Below, piece by piece: positions 34,911-41,918 of a DNA stretch of 64,000 nucleotides. The position numbers and the translations under genes were made by a program. Positions within the stretch are counted from its first letter, which is position 1, and the number at the start of each line of letters is the position of its first letter. The notes beneath the pieces are model-generated. The model saw nothing but the letters and a program-made list of their open reading frames with translations. It made no database searches and was not told the DNA's origin. The DNA comes from Chloroflexota bacterium (GTDB lineage Bacteria > Chloroflexota > Anaerolineae > Anaerolineales > Villigracilaceae): assembly GCA_016234485.1 (NCBI GenBank), contig JACRBL010000055.1, positions 151,851 through 215,850 on the forward strand, in the 5' to 3' direction.

Positions 34911-34942
34911 CAAAAGAGACCGTCAGAAAACGGTCTCTTTTG
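34911..34942. terminator. Bidirectional intrinsic terminator, second of a duplicated pair
   Basis: CAAAAGAGACCGT (34911-34923) pairs perfectly with ACGGTCTCTTTTG (34930-34942). It shares the word AAGAGACCGTCAGAA with the copy at 34847-34868. It lies between the convergent SH3b and IscA-like genes; a CAGTGCAACTGC repeat relic lies between the two copies. Confidence 0.75.
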
Positions 34943-34955
34943 TGTCAATCGCAGA

Positions 34956-35330
34956 TTAGTTATTGCAGGAGCAAGAGCCGCCGCAGGCGCATCCGCCTTC
35001 GCCGTGGCTGTGAGAGGCCTGGTTCGGGTTGTTGACGACGAAGCCACTTCCTTTGACAGGGTCATTGATAAAATCAATGGACGCGCCGCGCAGGTAATCG
35101 AGCGAAGCGCTATCCACCACCAGTTTGATGCCGTTGGCGTCGAAGGTGGTATCCACATCGCGGAAGGTGTTATCCAGCGCCATGCCGAAGTTCGCGCCAC
35201 AGCATCCGCCGCCAGAGACGTACACGCGCAGGGCGTAGCCGTCCAAGTTGCGTTCGGTCAGGATGTTCTGCACGGCCTGCGCCGCGGAGGGGGAAATTTC
35301 GATAGTTTGGGTTTCGATTTCGTTGAGCAT
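34956..35330 (-). CDS. HesB/IscA/ErpA-like iron-sulfur carrier protein
   Basis: A 124-residue protein. Residues 1-95 match the A-type carrier fold: IEISPSAAQAVQNILTERNL at the start and YVSGGGCCGANFGMALDN where the first cluster ligand sits, followed by LVVDSASLDYLRGASIDF. The C-terminal tail GGCACGGSCSCNN has four Cys, more than the usual C-x-C pair. A-type carriers pass [Fe-S] clusters to target enzymes; the iron-sulfur hydroxylase and dehydrogenase genes elsewhere would be clients. The tail also could be a metal-binding addition of its own. Confidence 0.85.
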   Translation of the reverse strand: MLNEIETQTIEISPSAAQAVQNILTERNLDGYALRVYVSGGGCCGANFGMALDNTFRDVDTTFDANGIKLVVDSASLDYLRGASIDFINDPVKGSGFVVNNPNQASHSHGEGGCACGGSCSCNN

Positions 35331-35411
35331 GTTTCTCTCCTTGAGAGTACAGTTAATGTTGACGCATGTTATCAGAATAGAATTGGACTGTCAACACGAA
35401 AAACGAGGATT

Positions 35412-35472
35412 GAAAGTCGGAGACTTTCGAGTCCGCGCAGGCCAGAACGGAGTCCAAAGTCTCTGACTTTGG
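35412..35472. repeat. Pair of AAAGTC/GACTTT hairpins
   Basis: GAAAGTC-GGA-GACTTTC (35412-35428) and CCAAAGTC-TCT-GACTTTGG (35454-35472) lie in the 205-base gap between the divergent IscA-like and ffh genes. Confidence 0.65.
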
Positions 35473-35535
35473 AGATGCACGCCTCTTTCTTGACCCTGCG
35501 CGGTTTCCCGACTAAAATGCCCTTCGCCTACCCCT

Positions 35536-36858
35536 ATGTTTGAAAACCTTACCTCCCGCCTCAATCAGGTCTTTGACCAACTCCGCCGCCGCGCAAAATT
35601 AACGGAAGCGGACGTGGACGCCGCGTTACGCGAGGTGCGCCTCGCATTGCTCGAAGCGGACGTCCATTTCAGCGTTGTAAAAACCTTCCTTGCCAAAGTG
35701 CGCGAACGCGCGATCGGCGCAGAAGTGTCGAAGGCCTTGAACCCTGGCCAGCAGGTGGTCAAGATCGTCAACGAGGAATTGATCGCGTTGCTGGGCGAAC
35801 CCGCGCCGTTGAATCTGACGGGACCCAAGCCGCGCGTGGTGATGCTGGCCGGCTTGCAAGGCTCTGGCAAGACGACTGCCGCCGGGAAGTTGGCGCGCTT
35901 GCTTCGCTCGAAAGGGGAGCGCGTGATGCTCGTGGCCGGCGACCCATACCGTCCCGCCGCGGTGACGCAACTCCAGCAACTCGGCGAGCGCGTGGACGTG
36001 CCCGTCGAAGCGGATCTGACGATCAAGCCGCCTGAACTCGCGGCGCGCGCGCTCGATAAAGCCCAAAAGGGTGGATTCACCGTCGTGATTGTGGACACGG
36101 CCGGACGGTCGCAGTTGGACGCGGAATTGATGTCCGAGTTGAAGGAGATCGCCGCGAAAGTCAATCCTGTGGACACGTTGCTCGTTGTGGACGCGATGAT
36201 CGGCCAGGAAGCGTTGAATATCGCGCAAGGCTTCCGCGACAACGTGAACATCACGGGCTTGATTATGACCAAAATGGATGGCGACGCGCGCGGCGGCGCG
36301 GCCATCTCTGTCCGCTCGGTGACGGGCGTGCCGATTAAATTTTTGGGCGTGGGCGAGAAGTTGGACGCGCTCGAAGTCTACGACCCCTCACGACTTTCGT
36401 CGCGCATCTTGGGCATGGGAGACGTGATCGGGCTGATCGAGAAGGCCGAGTCCGCGTTTGACATGGCGCAGGCGCAGAAATCCGCCGAGCGCATGATGAA
36501 GGGGCAATTCTCGCTCGAAGATTTTCTCGACCAGATGAAGCAGATGAAAAAGATGGGGCCGCTCAGCCAGGTGTTGGAAATGATGCCTGGGCAGTTGGGC
36601 GCGGCCGCCAAGCAATTAGACCCCAAAGACGTGGAAAAGAATTTCAAGCGCTCGGAAGCCATCATCAATTCGATGACGATCAAAGAGCGCCGCGACCCCG
36701 ACCTGCTCAACGCCTCGCGCCGTCGCCGCATCGCGGCTGGCGCGGGAACAGATGTGCAGGAAGTGAACCGCCTGATGAAACAGTTCCGCGAGATGCAGAA
36801 GATGATGAAGACGCTTCAGAAATCGGGGATGAAGGGGTTGGGGAGATTGTTTGGGTGA
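35536..36858 (+). CDS. ffh: Signal recognition particle protein Ffh
   Basis: A 440-residue GTPase of the signal recognition particle, which binds 4.5S RNA and signal sequences at the ribosome. The N domain (1-90) is followed by G1 GLQGSGKTTAAGKLA (about 107-121), DTAGRSQLDAELM, TKMDGDARGGAAIS and the closing GVGEKLDALEVYD. The Met-rich M domain runs from about 300, with QMKKMGPLSQVLEMMPG and the RNA-binding SRRRRIAAGAGTDVQEVNRL. No ffs RNA gene was found beside it. Confidence 0.95.
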   Translation: MFENLTSRLNQVFDQLRRRAKLTEADVDAALREVRLALLEADVHFSVVKTFLAKVRERAIGAEVSKALNPGQQVVKIVNEELIALLGEPAPLNLTGPKPRVVMLAGLQGSGKTTAAGKLARLLRSKGERVMLVAGDPYRPAAVTQLQQLGERVDVPVEADLTIKPPELAARALDKAQKGGFTVVIVDTAGRSQLDAELMSELKEIAAKVNPVDTLLVVDAMIGQEALNIAQGFRDNVNITGLIMTKMDGDARGGAAISVRSVTGVPIKFLGVGEKLDALEVYDPSRLSSRILGMGDVIGLIEKAESAFDMAQAQKSAERMMKGQFSLEDFLDQMKQMKKMGPLSQVLEMMPGQLGAAAKQLDPKDVEKNFKRSEAIINSMTIKERRDPDLLNASRRRRIAAGAGTDVQEVNRLMKQFREMQKMMKTLQKSGMKGLGRLFG

Positions 36859-36979
36859 AAATCGGCGGGGGATTGAAATCCCCGTCTCAGTTCATGGAAG
36901 TCAGCTATAAACCGACTCGTCATTAGCTCGAAGGGGCTTCATGTACTGAGCAGGTGGCTTCAACCCAGACGAATCAAGG

Positions 36980-37014
36980 CGGCGCAAGGAGAAATTCCTG
37001 CGTCGTTTTCTTTT
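36980..37014 (+). terminator. Possible terminator downstream of ffh
   Basis: CGGCGCAAGGA (36980-36990) pairs with TTCCTGCGTCG (36995-37005) with one mismatch and wobble pairs, followed by TTTTCTTTT. It is about 120 bases after the ffh stop. The stretch between also holds GGGGATTGAAATCCCC near 36867-36882. Confidence 0.45.
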
Positions 37015-37020
37015 CACTTT

Positions 37021-37506
37021 TCACGGGTAAATGATATGGATATTGCTTATGACTGTTAAAGCGAGGCTGAAGCAAAAACATATAACAATTAAGCCACTAA
37101 GAGAAATCGCGATTTTGGCTCTTCTTTTCTTCTCTTGCTCTGGATCTTTTGACCGCTTTCCTAGAATTACCCCCACTCCAACAAATAGCATGTCGGACAA
37201 AATGAACGTTAAGATTTTGGCAGTGATGGTAATTGCTATTAGTGCAAATTGCGACTGATATAAGGGACCTAATGCTATTGGGGCTACAAGTAAAAGAGAA
37301 AGAAACTTCAATATGCCTTCGAAGATAAAAACAGGAGTTAAAAAGGCAAATAAAGCTACAAAGACAAAGAAGTTTCTATCAATACCACCTGAATGATTTT
37401 GGATATATATACCGCTTGCAAACCAAATAACAAAAATCACACCGCCAAGAAGCCCCGTCCAGAAGTGTGAAGGATGTTTTTCAAATATGCTTTTCAGTGT
37501 TTTCAT
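37021..37506 (-). CDS. Small polytopic membrane protein of unknown function
   Basis: A 161-residue protein with four to five hydrophobic helices and a short basic loop (GKRSKDPEQEKKRRAK). I do not recognise a family. Base use is more AT-rich than in neighbouring genes, with codons such as ATA and AAA, which hints at a foreign origin or weak selection. It is followed on the minus strand by the ffh terminator region and preceded by a toxin-antitoxin remnant. Confidence 0.55.
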   Translation of the reverse strand: MKTLKSIFEKHPSHFWTGLLGGVIFVIWFASGIYIQNHSGGIDRNFFVFVALFAFLTPVFIFEGILKFLSLLLVAPIALGPLYQSQFALIAITITAKILTFILSDMLFVGVGVILGKRSKDPEQEKKRRAKIAISLSGLIVICFCFSLALTVISNIHIIYP

Positions 37507-37605
37507 AGAACCGCCTTGTCGCTTTCGGAGAACTTCGCGCAGCGATTTCCGAAGTCAAGATGGCTTTCGTGTCAATTTTCTGATATTCCTTGAGTTACTC
37601 AAACT

Positions 37606-37683
37606 TTAACTCGAACTTTGGCGATTTCTCTCCCGAAACCAGAGATAATCTTCCCACGCTGATTCGGTAAAGACCAACTTCAT
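37606..37683 (-). pseudogene. Truncated YoeB-like toxin (25 residues)
   Basis: The ATG overlaps the antitoxin stop (ATGA), the usual coupling in yefM-yoeB pairs. The product begins MKLVFTESAWEDYLWFRERN, which matches the N terminus of YoeB/RelE-type ribosome-dependent mRNases, and then stops after 25 codons. A full YoeB has about 85 residues with the catalytic residues near the C terminus, so no activity is expected. The next ~100 bases show no clear continuation of the toxin in another frame. Confidence 0.6.
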
Positions 37684-37934
37684 AATTCGACCAACTCATG
37701 CTCGGCGCTATATCCTGCTTTCGCCTCTGCAATGGATTTTCGGAGGCGCTCCGCATTAACGGGATTGGACAGAAGATAAGCCGTTTCCTGCCACGCGTTA
37801 AATTCGTCTAACGACAGCAAGACAATCTGCTGTCCCGATTCTGTGGCGATCAATGTCGGTTCGGCATCGGAAAATATTTTCGCGATAAGCGAGTCGAGAT
37901 TTCGTTTGGCTTCATTAACTGTAACAACATTCAT
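37680..37934 (-). CDS. Phd/YefM-family antitoxin
   Basis: An 84-residue protein. Residues 1-55 have the YefM/Phd DNA-binding fold: NVVTVNEAKRNLDSLIAKIF and PTLIATESGQQIVLLSLDEF. The C-terminal part, which normally wraps the toxin, reads LLSNPVNAERLRKSIAEAKA, typical of YefM partners of YoeB. The toxin gene that follows in a four-base overlap is cut short, so this may be an orphan antitoxin or a remaining autorepressor. Confidence 0.8.
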   Translation of the reverse strand: MNVVTVNEAKRNLDSLIAKIFSDAEPTLIATESGQQIVLLSLDEFNAWQETAYLLSNPVNAERLRKSIAEAKAGYSAEHELVEL

Positions 37935-38035
37935 GGTTTACCTCTGTTGAATTGCGGCGGCGCAAATTATACCTTTTTCGGGATGCGATTTTAGGTTGAT
38001 TTACACAACTCGTCGGGACTTGCTGTGAGCAATCT

Positions 38036-38629
38036 TTACGGCTGTTCAATCGCCCCAATCAACTCCGCGCCGCTGACGCCTTTTTCGCGAAACTCGCGTC
38101 CAAGCGGAAGGGGGACACGCACCACGCGTTGATCTTCGCCCGCGCGGAAGGTGAACTCGATAAAACCGTCCTTCGGCCCAGGGACAGAGCCAATTGCAAA
38201 ATGATCCAAAGCGGGGAGAACCTGCGCGATGAGATTGCCAAGCGCCTCATTGTCGTTTAGATCCGTCACAGAAATTACCACGTAAAAATCCGTTTCCATC
38301 GCGCTGAAACTGACCGCGCGTCCGTCGGCGCTGACGCAATCTTCGCCGAAGGCGGAGGCGTGCGCGGACGCGTCGGGAAGGAGCGCCTTCACCGCGGCTT
38401 CAAATTCCGCGCTGACTTCGGGCAGGTCGTGATATGCCCAGGTGTACGCACAGGGGCCGGACGATTCCACGCTGGGGGTGATGGCGATGACGAGCGGTTC
38501 TTCGGTCAACGCGGGTTGGGGTAATCGGTCGTTGTCGGTTTCGGAGGGCGCGCTACGAGTCAACGCGAAGAGGAACGCGCCTGCAATTAACAATAAAACA
38601 ATCAGGGTGAGGCTGTTTCTTTTATTCAT
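38036..38629 (-). CDS. Membrane-anchored hypothetical protein
   Basis: A 197-residue protein with an N-terminal helix (about 7-25, LTLIVLLLIAGAFLFAL), then an extracytoplasmic domain of about 150 residues with two Cys (PCAYTW and EDCVSA) that could form a disulfide. No family recognised. It lies next to a FecR-like lipoprotein on the same strand. Confidence 0.55.
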   Translation of the reverse strand: MNKRNSLTLIVLLLIAGAFLFALTRSAPSETDNDRLPQPALTEEPLVIAITPSVESSGPCAYTWAYHDLPEVSAEFEAAVKALLPDASAHASAFGEDCVSADGRAVSFSAMETDFYVVISVTDLNDNEALGNLIAQVLPALDHFAIGSVPGPKDGFIEFTFRAGEDQRVVRVPLPLGREFREKGVSGAELIGAIEQP

Positions 38630-38685
38630 GGGAACTCGTTTTCTATTTTACGATTTCTCTACCGTACAGATACACCAAATTCTGT

Positions 38686-38759
38686 CCCTGCGAGGAGGGT
38701 GTTCTCCCTGGCGCCGCCCGCAGTTCAACTGCTGACGAAACATGGAATTTGTTTTTACA
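38686..38759. repeat. Fused relics of two repeat families
   Basis: CCCTGCGAGGAGGGTGTTCT and CCCTGGCGCCGCCCG resemble parts of the element at 28983-29093. They run into CGCAGTTCAACTGCTGACGA and then AACATGGAATTTG, as in the AGCAGTTGNACTGC family (compare 58161-58219). Confidence 0.55.
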
Positions 38760-38765
38760 TGGGTA

Positions 38766-39578
38766 CTAAGGCAAAGGCTTCGGTCGGCGTGTGGGACGCG
38801 GCTCGCGTGTTGGGATGCGATCGCGGAGGTTGAGCGACTCGGGCAGGCGGTCGCGCAACCCATCCAACTCGGGGGTGAACTCGAACCAATCGCCCAATTC
38901 CGCATCGGTGATGGCGCGCGGCTCACGCGAAATGATTCCGCCGCGGATGTCGGCGGCCTGCCCGGCGGTCAGGTCAAGGCTTCCCGATTCGTTTCGCAAA
39001 TTGCAATGACCCTCGAGGCAGGTGGCGGTCATCGTCCCGTCGGCGGGGTCGTACGAAACGCCCATCATGCTCCCGCGCACGGCGGCCACGCCGCTGGGCG
39101 TCTCCACTTCCAACTCGCCGCCCGAAAGGATGATGAAAATCTGCCCGATAAAAAGTTTGATTTTCGTGAAAGGCGCGTCGTCCTTCTCCTCCAGCGCGGG
39201 CAGGGTGAAAATGGTGTTTGGCACAATACGGATGATCGTGCCATCGGGCGAGAGATCGAGGCGGGCGCGGCCATCTTCGCCGGTGCGCGCCTGTCCGCCG
39301 ATGGGAAATGTGACGCCAACCGACGCGGGCGCGTACGCGTCCGTTTCCGCGGGACGCGACTCGACGGCATTTTCCACCGACGTAAACGCGGCGCTTCGTC
39401 CAGACGTTGGGGCGGGGGATGCCGTCGCTGACGCGGTGGCCGGGGGGGCAGCCGTCAGCGTGCGCGTTGGCTGTTCGGTGGCCGCGCCCGTTGCGGTCGA
39501 GGGAGGAGGCGTGGGCGCGGGCTGGCAGGATGTCCACAGCAGGGAAAAAGTCAGCAGGAGGGTAAGTCGCGTATTCAT
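38766..39578 (-). CDS. FecR-domain lipoprotein
   Basis: A 270-residue lipoprotein from the ATG at 39578, since the upstream extension lies in the feoA promoter area. The signal peptide ends at WTSC (Cys17), followed by a Pro/Thr linker to about residue 45. A FecR-like beta domain (about 75-190) contains LSPDGTIIRIVPNTIFTLPA and GVAAVRGSMMGVSYDPADG, the family core. The C-terminal 80 residues are charged. FecR proteins sense siderophore receptors in Gram-negatives, but such domains in other phyla have unknown roles. It is divergent from the feoA-feoB pair, with which a promoter region is shared. Confidence 0.7.
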   Translation of the reverse strand: MNTRLTLLLTFSLLWTSCQPAPTPPPSTATGAATEQPTRTLTAAPPATASATASPAPTSGRSAAFTSVENAVESRPAETDAYAPASVGVTFPIGGQARTGEDGRARLDLSPDGTIIRIVPNTIFTLPALEEKDDAPFTKIKLFIGQIFIILSGGELEVETPSGVAAVRGSMMGVSYDPADGTMTATCLEGHCNLRNESGSLDLTAGQAADIRGGIISREPRAITDAELGDWFEFTPELDGLRDRLPESLNLRDRIPTREPRPTRRPKPLP

Positions 39579-39605
39579 GTCCACATTGTACAGGAATTTT
39601 GTCAC

Positions 39606-39634
39606 TTGCGGTGGAGACGCGTTTCGAGATATAA
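39606..39634 (+). promoter_or_regulatory. Candidate promoter of feoA-feoB
   Basis: TTGCGG (39606-39611) and ATATAA (39629-39634) with 17 bases between. The feoA ATG at 39643 begins eight bases after the -10 element, so the transcript would have almost no leader. The same TTGCGG-N17 design occurs at 41652-41680. Confidence 0.45.
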
Positions 39635-39642
39635 ACGACAGC

Positions 39643-39870
39643 ATGACATTACTTAATGCGCCGCAAGGCAAATGGATGCGGGTAGCCACGCTGGAGGGGG
39701 GCGCCGCGTTGCGCGTCCGCTTGACGCAATATGGTTTGTTTGAAGGCGATCTTGTGCGCGTATTGCGCGCCGCCCCCATGCGCGGGCCGTTGCTGGTGGA
39801 AGTGAACGGGCGCGAGATCGCGCTGGGCCTCCACGTGGCCGAGAAAATTTTAGTGGAGGCAGGCGAGTGA
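39643..39870 (+). CDS. feoA: FeoA-like SH3 protein
   Basis: A 75-residue protein with the FeoA fold: VATLEGGAALRVRLTQYGLF, then EGDLVRVLRAAPM and a closing strand IALGLHVAEKILVEA. FeoA is a small cytoplasmic partner needed for Fe(II) import by FeoB. Its stop overlaps the GTG start of feoB by four bases (GTGA). Confidence 0.85.
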   Translation: MTLLNAPQGKWMRVATLEGGAALRVRLTQYGLFEGDLVRVLRAAPMRGPLLVEVNGREIALGLHVAEKILVEAGE

Positions 39871-41633
39871 GATTTGCATTGATCGGCCAGCCCAATTGCG
39901 GCAAGAGTACCCTGTTTAATTCTGTGGCGGGGTACAAGGCCGAGACGGGGAATTTCAGCGGAACCACTGTCACGTTTACCGAGAGCCGCGTGCGCGTGTT
40001 GGGGCAGGTGGTGGAACTGGTGGACCTGCCGGGCGCGTACGCGTTGGGCGGGTTGAACCCCGCCGAAAGCGAGACGCGCCGCTATCTCGATTCGCGCGAT
40101 GTGGACGCGATCATCAACGTGGCCGACGCTTCACACCTGGCGCAATCGCTGGAGTTGACTCTCGAATTGATGGCGCTGAATCGCCCGATGATTTTGGCGC
40201 TGAACATGATGGACGAGGCCATGCGTCTCGGTTTGCATATTGATGGCGAGGGGCTGGCGAATGAGTTGGGGATTCCCGTTTTGCCGTTGGTGGCGAGCAA
40301 GGGACGCGGGGTGAAGGAAATTTTTGTGAAGGCGATGGAGGTGGGGAGGAGGGGGGCGGTGAGCAGCGATCCCCCTTCGGGGACTTCGCAGTTATCAGTG
40401 ATCGGTCATCAGTCATCAGTGAGCAGTAGGCAGAAAGCAGAAGGTAAAGGGGCGGAGGAGAGGCACGCGCGGGCGAAGGAGTTGGCGGAGGAATATATTA
40501 CGCGCGGCGAGCGGCGCGTGACGCGGCGCGATCGCTTGGATAATGTTTTGCTCCACCCTGTTTGGGGCTATGCAGTTTTGTTACTGGTCTTGTTCGGTTT
40601 TTTTGAAGCGGTCTATGGCATGGGGAAAATCGTTGAGCCGCCGGTGCTGGCTTTCTTTGAGGCGCTGACGAACAGCGCGCTCCGTCCCTTTGGCGAAGGG
40701 ACGCTTCTCTGGGAGATCGTCCTTGGCATCATGCAGGGAATTGCTGCGGGCGTGGCGATCGTGCTTCCTTATCTTTTGCCGTTTTTATTTGGGCTGGGTT
40801 TGCTGGAAGATATTGGATACCTGCCGCGCGTCGCCTTTTTGATGGACGCCTTCATGCACCGCATCGGCTTGCATGGCAAGGCCATCGTGCCGTTCATTCT
40901 CGGTTATGGATGCAACGTGCCGGCGGTCATGTCCACGCGCTCGCTGGAGGAGCCGCGTGACCGTTACCTGGCCGCCGCGCTCGCGACGCTCGTGCCGTGC
41001 GCGGCGAGACTGGCGGTTGTCTTTGGCCTGGTTGCGTTCTATCTTGGACCTTTGGCCGCCTTTGCCCTCTATCTCTTCAACCTGCTCATCATCGCGTTGA
41101 CGGGACGCATCCTCTCGAAAATGATGCCCGAAGATACGCCTGGGCTGATTTTGGAGATGCCGCCGTATCGCATCCCCACGCTGAAAAATGTGACCAGCAA
41201 AGCCTGGTTCCGTGTGCGCGAATTTGTGATCGAAGCCTGGCCGATTCTCATCGCGGGTAGCGCGGTGTTGGCGGTGTTGAATTATTTCGACTTTGCGTAC
41301 ATTTTCAACTTTCTCGTCCGCCCCTTCACGTGGATGATGGGACTCCCTTCGGAAGTGGGTGTGCCGCTCATCTTCGGCATCCTTCGCAAGGAACTTTCGC
41401 TGGTGATGCTCGGACAGGCGCTCGGCACGAACGATTTTGCCGTGGTCCTCACGCCCGAGCAGATGACAGTCTACGCGACCTTTGTGATGTTTTACCTGCC
41501 GTGTCTTGCGACCCTGTCCGTGCTCAAACGCGAACTCGGGACGCGCGCCATGCTCTACATCGCCGCGCTGACGGTGGTCATTGCCCTGCTGGCGGCAGTT
41601 TTGGTGATGGGGGTGATGAGGGTGTTGGTGTAG
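39867..41633 (+). CDS. feoB: FeoB ferrous iron transporter, single-chain, shorter type
   Basis: A 588-residue FeoB with GTG start overlapping feoA. GTPase motifs: GQPNCGKST, DLPG, NMMD. The membrane part begins after about residue 225 and has Gate motifs ILGYGCNVPAVMSTR, TLVPCAARLAV, and at the end MFYLPCLATLSVLKRELG. It imports Fe(II) or perhaps Mn(II). Residues about 174-195 are encoded by a palindrome-like repeat (40389-40446) in the linker between GTPase and pore. The window thus encodes two Feo systems; the other has split chains (17541-20133). Confidence 0.9.
   Translation: MRFALIGQPNCGKSTLFNSVAGYKAETGNFSGTTVTFTESRVRVLGQVVELVDLPGAYALGGLNPAESETRRYLDSRDVDAIINVADASHLAQSLELTLELMALNRPMILALNMMDEAMRLGLHIDGEGLANELGIPVLPLVASKGRGVKEIFVKAMEVGRRGAVSSDPPSGTSQLSVIGHQSSVSSRQKAEGKGAEERHARAKELAEEYITRGERRVTRRDRLDNVLLHPVWGYAVLLLVLFGFFEAVYGMGKIVEPPVLAFFEALTNSALRPFGEGTLLWEIVLGIMQGIAAGVAIVLPYLLPFLFGLGLLEDIGYLPRVAFLMDAFMHRIGLHGKAIVPFILGYGCNVPAVMSTRSLEEPRDRYLAAALATLVPCAARLAVVFGLVAFYLGPLAAFALYLFNLLIIALTGRILSKMMPEDTPGLILEMPPYRIPTLKNVTSKAWFRVREFVIEAWPILIAGSAVLAVLNYFDFAYIFNFLVRPFTWMMGLPSEVGVPLIFGILRKELSLVMLGQALGTNDFAVVLTPEQMTVYATFVMFYLPCLATLSVLKRELGTRAMLYIAALTVVIALLAAVLVMGVMRVLV
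40389..40446. repeat. CAGTTATCAGT-type repeat inside feoB
   Basis: CAGTTATCAGTGATCGGTCA followed by TCAGTCATCAGTGAGCAGTA and GGCAGAAAGCAG. It encodes QLSVIGHQSSVSSRQKAEG in frame. Similar words lie at 50732-50757 between genes. Confidence 0.7.
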
Positions 41634-41918
41634 AAATCCGCTTTTTGCCACTTGCGGTTTGGGGGATTGTTTTCTACAATCAATGGAACACGAAAATTCA
41701 GAACGCAGCTTCGCGTCCAGACTTCCGAAGTCTGCGAGACTTCGGAAGTCTGTTTGACAGGCATATTCGCCCCGTTTCTTCCCACGCGTTTTGGATTCCG
41801 TGGGAGGAATCGAGTCAATTCTTCCCACGGATCGAGTCAATCCGTGGGAAGAAATTCTTGTAACCCTAGAGCAAAGAACTCCGAGATTTTGAAAATCTCG
41901 GAGTTCTTCTTCCATTCG
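41634..41918. other. Gene-free gap with promoter-like site and three strong hairpins
   Basis: TTGCGG (41652-41657) and TACAAT (41675-41680) are spaced by 17 bases. They are followed by the palindrome CAGACTTCCGAAGTCT (41718-41733) with its inverted arm (41737-41752), a 14-bp stem TTCTTCCCACGGAT (41819-41832) with its arm (41840-41853), and a 17-bp stem AAGAACTCCGAGATTTT (41874-41890) with its arm (41892-41908). The last can end transcripts from both sides between feoB and the convergent ABC gene. No ORF is supported here. Confidence 0.55.
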
